A stretch of 64,000 nucleotides of DNA from Diplolepis rosae. Its lineage: Eukaryota; Arthropoda; Insecta; Hymenoptera; Diplolepididae. The notes under the pieces are model-generated. The model had not been told where the DNA came from. It saw only the letters and a list, made by a program, of their open reading frames with translations, and searched no databases. Position numbers and translations under genes: made by a program. Location of the stretch: positions 10,434,001 to 10,498,000 of the forward strand of contig JAPYXD010000604.1 in assembly GCA_030998225.1 (NCBI GenBank), read 5' to 3'. The first letter of the stretch is position 1. Every line of letters begins with the position of its first letter. This document shows positions 1 through 10,441 of the stretch, in pieces.

Positions 1-59
1 CAAGTGACCAAATTGGTGTAACCCCTTAAAAATCAGTTTTCCAACAACAAAATTCTAAT

Positions 60-338
60 AAAAAAATTGGTTAATTTGGTAATAAATTATTCATTTTTGA
101 AAATTATTATTAGAACTATTAAAATCACATCATTTTATAAAATTTGATATGAAACAATAAGAAAAAAAGTTGGGGTAAAAATAAAATTTGTTAAATGCAT
201 TATTTTTTTGTTTCAAATTTTTTTCGGAAAATAACTCTTATCTCTTTAAAATTAGCCCTTCAATATAAATATTTCTATTCTTGAAAGAAAAATTATCTAT
301 TTTTGCCTGAGGTATAATTTTTGTGGATGAACTACCTT
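60..338. repeat. Diverged half-copy of the AGGTAGTACGATC fold-back family
   Basis: This stretch matches the right arm of the fold-back element at 33820-34488. Shared segments include 'attatctatttttgcctga' and 'ttctattcttgaaag', and it ends in a degenerate terminus (actaccttaa). Only one arm is present in the window, so the other arm is either lost or lies to the left. It has no coding capacity. Confidence 0.6.
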
Positions 339-344
339 AATCCA

Positions 345-461
345 TTTGCATCAAACGAGATTCAAAAAGTTTTTCGGAATGATTCGGAATGGTTCGAAAA
401 CTGATTTTGGAATGGCTCGAATTCGTATGGATTGAATTCCTTTCCGAAACTTCTGCCAGGG
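345..461. repeat. Solo arm of the TCCGATTC-rich fold-back family
   Basis: The segment runs from 'catcaaacgagat' to a terminal 'gccaggg' and matches the right arm of the fold-back at 9919-10441, including its phased 'attcggaatg' motifs. It is a truncated or one-armed copy. Confidence 0.6.
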
Positions 462-1021
462 TTGTTTAAAAATCCACACTCGCTTCTCTATTTCACAAAT
501 GTAAAGGCTGCCATAATTTAATGAACTTGAATTGAAAATCAATACCAATAAAATAAAAACTTCAATATGAGCTAAACATTTGTTAAATATTTTACCTCGC
601 GTCAGTAAATCGAAGTAATAACAGATTAATATCCACATAAATGTGAGATAATAAAAATTCAGGTCTCGCTCAAATTCGTTCGTTTTGCTCGACTTGATAG
701 AAAGAATTGGATTTTTTCCATTTCAAATATTGTAGAGAAAGTGGAATGTCAAGTGCTTTAAAAATGTTGTAGTACAATTTTTTATAAAAATTATATTGGT
801 ATGAAATAATTTAGTTAGTTAGTAGATCACATAGTGAAGTAGAATATATAAGTTTTCGTTTTTAGAAGTACGAATAGATTATTGACAGATTTAATTTTGT
901 AAGTACTTAGATCGTATGGCTTTTCTCTTTTTGCTATTTCACTTCTATCCTGTTATCCTTCTTCTATCCTGTCCCTATTCTGTATTTTATATTTAAAATT
1001 GATCTAGGTTACGATATCAAG

Positions 1022-1863
1022 TATAACACAGGTCTGTATGGTTTTGTTATGGAATTGCTGAAGATCATTTCCGAAGTAATTTTTGGCGTAGAAACCGAAT
1101 CCAGGGTCATAATTGCTCCAGCACGTCAGGTTTTTGAGTAATCTTAACCTAAAAGAGCAAAAAACACGGTTTTTCGCTTTATTTGAGCACCTATAACATC
1201 GTGAATTTTTATTATTTTTCAAATCTGAAAAAACCACCAATAAGAGACACTTTCAGCTTTCCATTTCACTAATTATATGTATGATTTGAACTTTGTTCAA
1301 AAAAAAATTGCAGGTTTCGCAATGAGCGAAATATGAAGGGACAAACTTATATGACGTTAAATTTGTTTTTTTATTCTTGTTTCTGCTGAACGAGGCATTA
1401 AATGGACGACAGATCATTAACAACAGGTTACAACGTACTTGGGTTTTTTAAACAGAGGGCTACCTGTCGTGGGTGTGATGTCATTGTGTTTGAGGTTATG
1501 GGGTTACAGCGTACTTGGGGTGTGAACAGTAGAGCCTCACCTGCAATTTTTTTTTCAATTGGCTATATCTCTGATTATAAAAGTTCAAATCATACATATA
1601 ATTAGTGAAATGGAAAGCTGAAAAGTGGCTCTTTTCGGTGGTTTTTTCAGATTTGGAAAATAATAAAAATTCGCGAAGTTATGGGTGTTCAAATAAAGCG
1701 AAAAACAGTGTTTTTTGCACTTTTAGGTTAGAATTACTCAAAAACATGACGTGCTGGAGCAGTTTCGAGGCCGGATTTGGATTCTACGGGAAAAACTACT
1801 TTGGAAATGACTCCTATCTTTTCTAGAACAAATTCAACATTTTTTTTGCAGACCTGTGTAATT
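1022..1863. mobile_element. Fold-back element with ~300-bp inverted arms, ACACAGGTC termini
   Basis: Positions 1022-1320 are an imperfect reverse complement of about 1541-1863. The termini read 'taacacaggtctg' on the left and 'cagacctgtgtaat' on the right. Translating the arms gives two similar short open frames (sharing N-K-A-K-N and F-G-F-Y residues), but this similarity comes from the DNA repeat and is not evidence of a protein. The termini resemble those of the fold-back at 21289-22149, which suggests one superfamily. No transposase is present, so it is non-autonomous. Confidence 0.75.
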
Positions 1864-2596
1864 GTATATAAAAAATAATCAAAACCACGTTCAGTTATCT
1901 ATGAAATTTCAAGATAATAAATGTAGTAACTAAAAAAATAAGAGACAAGTTTATTTCTCTACAAATATTCATAAGCATGTTAAAACTACTTAAATCTACT
2001 AAAATTAGGTCTTTATATTCATTGATTCCGAATTATAAAATTATGTAATATACAATTTTGCTTTTCAGTATTTGCTTGTTTTCAAAGTTTAATACGATAT
2101 ATACTTAACAATTATTAATTATTTATTATTAGTAATATTTTCAATTCTATGGTGTTTTATTGATGGTTTAATTTATACATATAATATATCACTTTTTACT
2201 ATATGTAAATATTAATTGTATAATGATTTTTACAATGTAATTTTATTAAAAAATTATTATGCTTTTGTTATATTATTGAAGAATGTGAGATATTCGTTAT
2301 TATGGTCGCTCTAGAATTATTACGAATTCCTGTGTTATTTTATCACTGGAAGTTGTCGAGCTCACGGGGAAAATTGTGCTTTTAGATTAAAATCTAATCT
2401 ATATACATCCCACTTTAAAGACTCTAGGGACTATTGAAATGATGCGAAGATCGCAGTTTATTGAGGGTTCAAGAGTTTGAAAACTTAACTTCTGGTTTTG
2501 AGTTTTATCATCAAAACTGGAGAAAATGTTTCATAGAATTTTAATGCTCCTAATTATTTTGATAATTTGTTATTGATTTTGTTCAATAAATCGCAG
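1864..2596. other. Intergenic or intronic AT-rich sequence
   Basis: No recognisable gene or repeat was seen. It lies directly upstream of the first visible exon of the C2-domain gene and is probably intron, since that exon opens with a splice acceptor and no start codon. Confidence 0.5.
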
Positions 2597-5500
2597 GGCC
2601 AGGGCGGGGTGAGCGCAAAGAGAGTGTCATGGAACTCCCAGATAAGCTGTTTGACCTTAATTATAATTCTGACGAGGATGAACGATGGAGGTAAATTTAT
2701 CCAAAAATAATTAAATTTATTGATCTCATTCGATTTTTCACACCAATTAATAGCAAGATTACGATTTTCTACTAATTAATAATCAAATTATTTTTACTAT
2801 TAATGACTAATAATCAAAATTTAATGATTCTGATCTTAAAAATGGTTTTTGATGCAAACCTTGAAATAGAAATTAAAACTTACTCATCATTTATAATTGC
2901 AGCCAGATAATGAGAGATGAAAACGGTATTGACGTTAAATTAGGACCAGGGCAAGTACCACCAAGAGGATTGAGATTGGCTGGTAAGATTTGAATAATTT
3001 ACAATGTTATTATATTACTCTTACCTTTATATATTTTTAATAACTAATTACATCTAGAAAAAAGTTTTCCATACTCTAAAAAAAATGTTTAAATCTTAGT
3101 TAACTTTCTTTTCATGATTAAATAAATATTTAGTCTGTTAAAATAAAGTTTTTCGAATTGAAAAAATTATTTTTTTGAATGAAAATTTCTACTGGTGAAA
3201 TGAAAATAGTATATTTCATATCATGTGCGTTGAAATACGTTCCGCACATGATACGAACGATATTTTTTGTTCAAAGTACATCGCAAGTTAGCCGAGTCAG
3301 TGTCGTTTTGCGTGCGTAAAGTTGATTTTACCGCACTAGTGCGGTAAAGTTTTAAGTTTGTCTTAATTTTCCGCACACTTAAAATTTTACTTCGCTATTG
3401 CGGAAAAATCACCTTTCTGCGCGCAAAATGACACTGATAAGATTAGCTTTCAGTGTGCGGCGGACAAAAATATGTTTTTAATTAAGGTTGTTGTTGAGTC
3501 GAAAGTTAGGTCTCTGGAAAAGAATGTTTTTCTATGCTTTCAAGACTTGAAATGATTTAACAGCCGTGTCTTATGAAAGAAAAAACATTAATTTTTATGA
3601 AAAAATGGCAGCTTGCGAAAAATAATACTTTTAATAATGTTTTTCGTTTCCTTAATGTATTTTTTCCTCACTATCGCTTTTTACTAATTTGTAAAAAATT
3701 ATTGTATTTTCATAAATCATGGCTTGTTTTCTTTGGGAAAATATTCTCTACAACTCTCCTGTTTCCAATTTTGAAAATAAATGAAAATCTTCAAATATAT
3801 TTATTCGAAAATAATATGTCTCTTTAACAAAATTCTTTTAACGATTTTAGCCGCTGAAAAATTTCCTTCTGAAATTGGAAACTAGACTTGTAAAAAATAT
3901 TTTCCCCAAAAAAAAGCCTTGATTTATGAAAATCAAATAATTAATATAAAATTGGTAAGAAGCTATGGTAAAGAAAATTCTATTACAAAAAACATTATTC
4001 AAAGTATTATTTTTCGTAAATTTTAAACGTTTTCCATAAAAAATGTTTTTTTATATAAAACACCACATCAACTCTTAAAATCATATAAAAACTTTTTTTT
4101 TCAATCAAAAGTATTTTAAACAAATATTTATTTCGAACTAAAGAACAGTAGGCAAAAATTTTTTTAAATCTGAATGTAAATTTATTTTAAGTATAGAATT
4201 TAATATTCATTATATGATAAAGATGTTTCTGTACCAGCGATTATTTGTTTCCGGTAAATGTATCGGTTTTCATAAGAAAATAAGAGAATCTATACTCTCG
4301 TTTTGATGCGGAAATGTCAAGGCTAGGTCAAGACCTATAAAGTACACTTCTGAAGGTATAGTACTTTTCTAAAGATATTTATTTACAGGTGTTCAAAATG
4401 GAGAGTTACAGTTGGCAGTCTTTCTAAGCAGAGGAACTTTGGAGGTCGAGGTCATTTGTGCAAGAGGAATATGCCCAGCAGACGGTGAAGTTCCATGTAT
4501 GTCGTAAACTTTTAATAAACTAAGATGTACTATGTGTACTAGCAAATATGAAAACGACTTTCCCCTTAGGCAGAAGATTGCCAGCATAGAAAATCTCGAG
4601 TACCAATTACGTTCAAGGGTCTGTGCCGTTATAAAATAATTGAGTGGTGTAAAGTGTCTTTGTGTCTTCTCCTTTCAAAGTGTCCTACTCTCCTACTTTG
4701 GCACTAATACTTCCCTGTAAATTTCAAACGTTGCGATAAATTCGCAATATTTCTCATTATTCGCTGCAATCCGGATATTCATGAATTTGCTTTAATGGCG
4801 GCTATTAATTTGGGTCTTGAATGCCGAATAAATTATTTTATAAAGAATGCACATAATTTCTCTTATTGTTCCGAAAGGTGTTGAATGCTGTAATAAATTG
4901 ACCTGCTTCTGTAAAATTATCGAAGTTATAAATAATTATAGTATGGATAGTAGTGTGATCAATAAAAATGAATACAAAAATAAATCATATCATAAAAAAT
5001 AATCTCTGAATTTTATATGCTTTCATTAAAATTTTGTGAAATACTAGATAACACATCACTCAATAAGTTTCCGGTCTAACTAAGAAAAACACAGTTTTTT
5101 CGAGAAATTCGACTTTATTCATCAATATAGTTCCTTTCAAGCCTAATAAATTCATTCCAACGCTTCTCTAACTTTTTGATGCCTTTTTTGTAGAATGATT
5201 CGTCTTTTCTCTCAAAATAGGTCTCAGTTTCGCAATCACTTCTTCATTGGGGCCAAATCTCTTTCTCTGGAGCATTTTCTCCAGGTCAGCAAAGAGTCAG
5301 TAGTCGCTGGGGACCAGATCTGGAGAATATGGTGGTTGAGGAAGCAATTCGAAAATTGATTGAGGGGTCCGATGCAATAACAGCAGAGAAACGCGGTCTA
5401 GTAGGAACGGGAGGGGATACGCAGCGCTAGAATTCGTTGAAATTCAAAGTGAACGAATCTCAGCGCCGCATATCTCCTCCCGTTCCTACTAGACCTCGCT

Positions 5501-8500
5501 TCAATGCTGTTATTGCATTGGACAGCAGCGTTAGAATTCGTTGAAATTCAAAGTGAACGAATCCTAGCGCTGCGTATCCCCTCCTATTCCTACTATGCCG
5601 CGGGTATCTGCTATTATTGCAATTCATTCAATTTGACCATCGTTTTCGCGGTATGCCCACTCCTATAGGCCAAGTGGCGAAAGAAAAATAGTAATTGCTA
5701 CGTCCCCTAGTCGCCGCTAGTGTGTCATCGAAATGAACGTCGCGCGGAGTCGACATGTTGTCACTTGTCTGCATGTTTTAATTCATTAAAATTCATAGCG
5801 ATTTCAAGTGATTTTAATTAAATTCGATCTATAAAGTGCTAATACCTAATGTGCCAACAATTAGCAGTGCTTTACTGTTTGTCCTCCAAATTAAAATAGT
5901 TGTAGCTGCAAATAGGGTAAGTTACCAATAACTTTTGTTTTTAATCTAAAATAAAACTCGTAAAGGCTTGGTTTCTCGTTTTGTGTATACAAATTTATTA
6001 CGTATTATCATATTGCAAAACCCGGCAAGAAAGCTTGCATTAAAAAGTAGTTTTGTCCTTCAGTTTTAAATCCGCATTTAAGTGTCGATAAAGATAAAAC
6101 TCCAGTCCCCTTCAAAGCCGATTCAAGCCATCCAAAGTAACCTCAAATATAATAAAATCCGAATTTTTCCTTTTTCGCATGGGATGGGGAAAATTTTGCG
6201 CCCTTCATTACTGGATCTGAAGTGGAGGGGGGATGGGTAGTTTTCGTGCAATCTAGTTCCTGCTACGTCCCCTAGATGTCGCTGATATAAATTCATTCGC
6301 CCCGCCACCATCTGTAAGTACCCCTTCAAAATACATGGGAGTGGGCACACCATGATCGTTTTCATGGACTTGATTTTTTTTGAGTTTTTACTTGATTTCT
6401 GCGCGCAATCGATCTAGTGATTCCGTGTGATAGTTGCTGTTGATGGTTTTACCTTTCTCAAGATAGTCGATAAACAAAATACCATGTGCATCCCAAAATA
6501 CAGATGCCATAACCTTGCCAGCCCACTGTTGAATTTTTTGTCGCTTTGGACGGCTTTCAGCAGTTGCTGTCCACTCAGCTGACGATCTTTTTGTTTCAGG
6601 TGCACGGAGAAAAGTACAACTTAATGGTTACTCCCAAAACCGCAACAGGTTAAGCTTGAGCGGTTTCGGAGGGCGCAGTAACTGTTACGGTGCGGGACGA
6701 GAACGGAAATTGCAGTTACTATTACAGTCCTGGCAGTAACTATTACTGCAGTCGATCGGCAAAGATTTCCGCCAGCGCAGTTTTCTGTTCAAATATCTTT
6801 TTAATGTCGGTTTTCGGTATATAATAAACACGGCACACGTATCTGAAAAACTCGGCACAATGAGCTCAGCTGTTATATTCAGTGGCGCCCCTGCCGATAT
6901 TATATGCAACGAGAACTGCGCCGTGAAAAATGCTTTCGGTATAGAAGAGTAACTGTTTTACTGTTACTGCCAACGCAATAATGATTCCTCCAGATCACGT
7001 TCTGGTTTCGCGGAGTAATGGTTACGGTCTAAGGAGGAACTGTTCGGGCTAAGACAGTAGCAAACGCAGAATAGCTACAATACAAAATTTCTGCCCAATA
7101 ATTGCGGTCAGCGTAGTAACCATTACGGTTTCGGTGGTAACTATTCAGGTTTACTTTTCTCTGTGTGTGTAGTGGTGGATCCATGTTTCATCCATTGTCA
7201 CATACCGACGTAGAAAATCCTTTTTACCTCGCTTGAGTGAGAAAACGTGGCACCCACTTCGAAATCAACTTATGCATCCCCAAAGATTCGTTCAGAATTG
7301 TAAACACACTACCTTCTGATATCTTTAAGGTATCAGCTATCTCACGCAACTTTAATTTACGATCGCCCAAAACTATTTTGTGGACTTTTGTTATGTTTTC
7401 GGAAACAACTGCTAATTTTGGGCGACCAGAGCGTTCAGCGTGATTGGTGTTTGTACGACCGCGTTTAAATCCGACATACCAGTCGATAATTGTTGATTTC
7501 CCTGGTGCAGAGTCCCCGTAACGCTTATCAAGCCACTGCTTTGTTTCAACAGTATTTTTTCCCATTAAAAATCAATGTCTGATTAACACACGAAACTCTT
7601 TTTATCCATTGTTTTGAAAATGACAAAAGTTGCTTCACCAAAATCTCTGTAACTTCTGAACTAAACGTCAGATTGTCATGAAACTTTGACACTTAACGTT
7701 TGAAGGTTGGTTCTATCCAGGAATCATATGAATTTGACAACAGTGGTGCCATCTATATGTCAGACCGGAAACTAATCGACTGATGTGTTAACTATATTTG
7801 ATATGAATTTTATTATATTCGAAAATTGGACGCTCCCGCGAAAAAAAATTGATCTTGTTAGATCTGGTCAGATAAAATTCCCAGATCAGGTCTAAAGTAG
7901 ATCTGGTCATATTCAAAGTAGATCTGGTCAGATCTCGACAAAATCAAGATCTGGTTAGATCTGGGAATTTGATCTGACCAGATCTAACAAGATCAACTTT
8001 TTTTTCGCGGGCTGGCAAGCTGAGAACAATTTTTTTCCCGATAAAACAAATTCCTATTTATTGAAATCTCATGGTTCCTGACTAATTGGTGTTTAGTAAG
8101 GCCGTATGGTGAGCTCTGTCATCACCAATTAATTAACAATACACATTTTAATGTGGATCGTGAATATAAATTTGATAAATATGTATTCAATAGCAAATAA
8201 CTTTAAAGGTGATATTGTTATAAATTAATTAATCATTTTTATGTGGTTCGCAAAAAACGAATTAAAATCTGGTACCAATAACCTGAATTAGTAATTAATA
8301 TAATTCTTATAAAAATTCAACTTCTTCGATAAAACAATAAATTGTGAATGTTTATATAAACTTATACATTTTTAATGGTTTCAGATACGTACATAAAGAC
8401 TTTTCTTTTGGATGAAGGTCGAAAACTCCATAAAAGAAAGACTCGAGTGCAGCATTCCCGAAACCCACAATATCGAGAAACTTTAAAATATCCTCGTTGT

Positions 8501-8683
8501 GATGCATTTGGGAGAATCCTATTGGTAATGCTTTGGGAAAAGAAACAAGGATTCGGAAAAAATCAGGGATTAGGTGAAGCTGAAATCTGCTTAGATAATC
8601 TTCCTCTGACTCAGATGACAGTTGGCTGGTACATCTTCTTCCCAATTAATAATCCTGCCACCCAGAATTTGGAATCTCCATGA
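2597..8683 (+). CDS. RIM/Fife-family active-zone protein, C-terminal C2 domain (3' part of gene)
   Basis: Four exons can be read with consensus splice sites and matching phases: 2597-2690, 2903-2982, 4389-4496 and 8385-8683 (stop TGA). The upstream part of the gene lies outside the window. Exons 1-2 encode an acidic linker (P-G-R-G-E-R-K-E-S..., then G-P-G-Q-V-P-P-R-G-L-R). Exon 3 starts the C2 fold (G-E-L-Q-L-A-V-F, L-E-V-E-V-I-C-A-R). Exon 4 completes it, with Y-T-Y-I-K-T-F-L-L-D-E-G, K-R-K-T-R, F-G-R-I-L-L-V-M-L-W and the C-terminal G-W-Y-I-F-F-P. This pattern matches the C2B domain of RIM and related Piccolo/Fife proteins, which scaffold synaptic-vesicle priming at presynaptic active zones. 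RIM-type C2B domains generally do not bind calcium (family knowledge). I cannot decide between RIM and Fife from this segment. The protein ends ten residues after G-W-Y-I-F-F-P. The last intron is 3.9 kb and contains the mariner at 5051-7788. Confidence 0.85.
3297..3437. repeat. Palindromic MITE-like repeat, 61-bp arms
   Basis: The arms 3297-3357 and 3377-3437 are imperfect reverse complements around a short centre. Each arm begins with 'tcagtgtc.ttttgcg' on its own strand. It is GC-rich relative to its surroundings and also contains a local palindrome (accgcactagtgcggt). It sits in an intron of the C2-domain gene. Confidence 0.7.
3613..4022. repeat. Diverged fold-back element related to the copy at 33820-34488
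   Basis: Arms of roughly 3613-3780 and 3870-4022 are inverted copies: 'gaaaaataatacttt' near the left end pairs with 'aaagtattatttttc' near the right. The inner arm sequence (aatcatggcttg...ctctacaact) resembles the inner arm at 34046-34085, so both belong to one fold-back family. It is intronic and has no coding capacity. Confidence 0.6.
5354..5616. mobile_element. Fold-back element with repeated ~47-bp palindromic core, nested in mariner
   Basis: The insertion splits the mariner codons for L-N-E-L-Q / F-E-L-L-P. A ~70-bp arm starting 'tgcaataacagcag' occurs three times: forward at 5373, inverted ending near 5516, and inverted ending near 5619. Between the arms, a self-complementary core (gaattcgttgaaattcaaag) occurs twice, at 5431 and 5532. 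The arms preserve a common motif (ggaggggatacgcagcgctag). It has no coding capacity. Confidence 0.75.
5647..6354. mobile_element. 708-bp non-autonomous DNA transposon with 8-bp target duplication
   Basis: The termini are imperfect 17-bp inverted repeats (CgcGGTaTGCCCACTCC on the left; CatGGTgTGCCCACTCC on the right read in reverse). The flanks are a perfect 8-bp duplication, 'atcgtttt', at 5639-5646 and 6355-6362. The host sequence is mariner coding DNA (K-S-M-K-T | M-V-K-L-N-E-L), which confirms the boundaries. An 8-bp duplication fits the hAT or P superfamilies. Subterminal 'gctacgtcccctag' recurs in inverted orientation (5698 and near 6262). It carries no transposase. Confidence 0.82.
6603..7165. 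mobile_element. CAC..GTG-type MITE, 563 bp, TG target duplication
   Basis: The terminal repeats are CACGGAGAAAAGTA on the left and its near-complement TACTTTTCTCTGTG on the right. TG flanks both sides (6601-6602 and 7166-7167). It interrupts mariner codons for H-Y-T-P-E-T and the reading restores cleanly across it. The interior is filled with inverted 'agtaactattact'-like motifs (6676-7145). It belongs with the CAC..GTG elements at 9347, 15246 and 36747. Confidence 0.8.
7835..8011. mobile_element. Palindromic MITE built of AGATCTGACC units
   Basis: Near-perfect inverted arms begin 'cccgcgaaaaaaaa' and end 'ttttttttcgcggg', with CT on both flanks. Between them the motif 'agatctggtcagatc' and its complement repeat. 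A longer copy lies at 16113-16348. It lies in the last intron of the C2-domain gene. Confidence 0.85.
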
Positions 8684-8812
8684 TTCAAGGAAAAATGGAC
8701 TCTCGAATCTTACGAACTCGACTTTAAATTCAGCTTATATCTGAAACACAAAATCGAGTCCATTGTCAAGATTATCTCTTGATAGAGTGAATCCAGAACA
8801 CCATTTTTGCAC

Positions 8813-8818
8813 AATAAA
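8813..8818 (+). terminator. Polyadenylation signal AATAAA for the C2-domain gene
   Basis: The canonical hexamer lies 130 bases after the stop codon at 8683 and is the first AATAAA downstream on this strand. Confidence 0.5.
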
Positions 8819-9346
8819 ACATTTCTTCTACTGAAAAAATTTAATTTTCCAGATTTGATCAATTAAAATTTTTCAGCGAGAAATTTTTTATTAAGGCATT
8901 CCTGAGATCTTGTCATCTTGTAAAGGAGATTCGCAAATTATTGTAAATCCTGATGACAATCAATCTAAAATGATAAAACCTAATCTATATAGATAAATGT
9001 ATGTAATTAATCAAGATCCTGACAATCAAAGAGAGACGATACACAATTCTAATTTGCTATGAATCTCAGTCTCAAGATGATACGATCCAAATGAACAACC
9101 ATCTAGTTTGTTAATTGATCTTCTTGAATCTTGCGAAATGTCCTGAATCTAGAAAATATTATTTGTAGAGTTAGAATTACGTAATACAATACACTAACCA
9201 AATGTTCTTAGCTTAGGCTGAGGTACGCATGTAAATCCACTGGAACGAAACGAAAAAAAAAACGAAAGGTGATATCGAGATATGATTATTTTTTTCACGC
9301 TGTAGCGAGAGTGTGAGGGAAAGAGCGAAAGAGAGCACGAGAGAAA
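8819..9346. other. Intergenic sequence downstream of the C2-domain gene
   Basis: AT-rich sequence with no gene or clear repeat seen. A 'gagag/aaagagcg' purine-rich run at 9305-9343 directly precedes the MITE at 9347. Confidence 0.5.
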
Positions 9347-9589
9347 CACTGTAAAAAATATTTGTATTTTTTCCATACAACAATACTTCTGTTTTGCCTT
9401 ATTTTCAATATACCATACGTGAACCGAAATTCTTCCATCAATTGTTGGAAAATTTTCAGTACTCTGTGGCCTTTTCCCAATATTTTATGGTTTTTCCAAT
9501 ACTAAGGTACGGGAAAATTTTAATCTTCGTATGGGTTAATAACTTCCAATGCATGTATGGGAACTTTACCACAGATTTTTCTTACAGTG
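9347..9589. mobile_element. CAC..GTG-type MITE, TIR CACTGTAA
   Basis: The terminal repeats are CACTGTAAAAAATATT on the left and a right end reading CACTGTAAGAAAAATC in reverse, flanked by AA on both sides. Inverted subterminal matches are weak. It carries no transposase. Confidence 0.6.
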
Positions 9590-9918
9590 AACTTATAAAG
9601 AGCCAATCTTGTCGAAAGTATAACGAGGGTCCATTTTTCCAGCATCGAACAGATCTTTCAAGCGAGAGTCATCAAATAAGCGAGGCTCGATTGATATCTG
9701 TGCACTTGCAATTTCAACTGGTTGATCCAGCTCGTGGTTCAATTGAGTCTCGCATAAGTCCGGAAACGAAAAACTACCTTCGGAACCTTTTGCGTATGAA
9801 TATTTTCGAAATATTTTGAGATCAATGTCCTTTTTAGTTCTTAAATCTCCAAAAATATGTATTCAAGGCCATGCATCGCCTGTGGATTCCTACTTTACTG
9901 ACATTGTTTCAAATGTCA

Positions 9919-10441
9919 CCCTGACGAAAGTATCGGATAGGAATTCATTCCGAGCCAATCAGAACTATTCCGATATCTGTATCCGAGCCAATGCGAATCA
10001 TTGCGAACCAATGCGAAAAACGTTTTGCATCTCGTTTGATGAAAAACGGTCAAAAATCAATTCGACTTAATTCGACTAATTCCGAGACATCAATCCAAAT
10101 GAATTCGAACCAATCCGAAACCAAGATTTCAACCCAGATCAATCCGATCTCGGATTTATCCAAACCGGATTTTCAATCAGAATCAATCCGAAATAATTCA
10201 AGGTTGGAATGATTCGGATTAAAAATTTGGTTTCGGATTGATTTGATTCATTCAACTTGCTTCTTCGGATTAAATCGTATTAGGTCGGATCGATTTTTTA
10301 CTATTTTTCATCAAACGAGATACAAAACGTTTTCCGGATTGGTTTGGAATGATTCGCATTGGCTCGGATACAGATATCGGAATGAATCGGAATAGTTCTG
10401 ATTGGCTCGGAATGAATTCCTATCCGATACTTTCGCCAGGG
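9919..10441. mobile_element. Fold-back element of TCCGATTC repeats, ~125-bp arms
   Basis: The left arm 9919-10045 and right arm 10310-10441 are reverse complements with a few differences. The termini are CCCTGACGAAAG and, read in reverse, CCCTGGCGAAAG. The whole element is composed of degenerate decamers around 'aatccgattc'/'gaatcggatt'. A one-armed relative lies at 345-461. It has no coding potential. Confidence 0.8.

Larger units (their letters stand above)
5115..7565 (-). pseudogene. mariner transposase pseudogene (D,D34D family)
   Basis: Starting at 7565 the frame opens M-G-K-N-T-V-E-T-K-Q-W-L-D-K-R-Y-G-D. It continues through the helix-turn-helix region (L-K-L-R-E-I-A-D-T-L-K-I-S-E-G-S-V), as in irritans-type mariners. 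A deletion plus frameshift follows W-V-P-R-F-L-T-Q-A-R. The first catalytic Asp survives in M-D-E-T-W-I-H-H-Y near 7180. Further on are A-G-K-V-M-A-S-V-F-W-D-A-H-G and F-I-D-Y-L-E-K-G-K-T-I-N-S. The stretch normally holding the second Asp (H-Q-D-N motif) is deleted near 6380. The third Asp remains in Y-S-P-D-L-V-P-S-D-Y near 5310, and the C-terminus ends at 5115. In-frame stops, the lost HQDN and three insertions make it clearly inactive. Confidence 0.9.
5051..7788 (-). mobile_element. mariner element with three nested insertions
   Basis: Inverted terminal repeats of about 28 bp are seen (acacatcactcaataagttt... at 5051; ...gatgtgt ending at 7788). TA target duplications lie at 5049-5050 and 7789-7790. 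The interior encodes a broken mariner transposase on the minus strand. Three foreign segments interrupt it: 5354-5616, 5647-6354 and 6603-7165. Without them the element is close to the usual 1.3 kb of mariner. It is fixed in the last intron of the C2-domain gene. Confidence 0.92.

Noticed and set aside
1004..1826. Two homologous short proteins on opposite strands
   Set aside because: The similarity follows from the inverted DNA arms of a fold-back element. There is no other support for coding.
9716..9735. 'actggttgatccagctcg' resembles the start of 18S rRNA
   Set aside because: Only about 12 bases match and the following sequence is unrelated to small-subunit rRNA.
9394..9819. 141-codon open frame as a gene
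   Set aside because: Its start lies inside the MITE at 9347-9589, it has no recognisable domain, and it lacks promoter or splice support.
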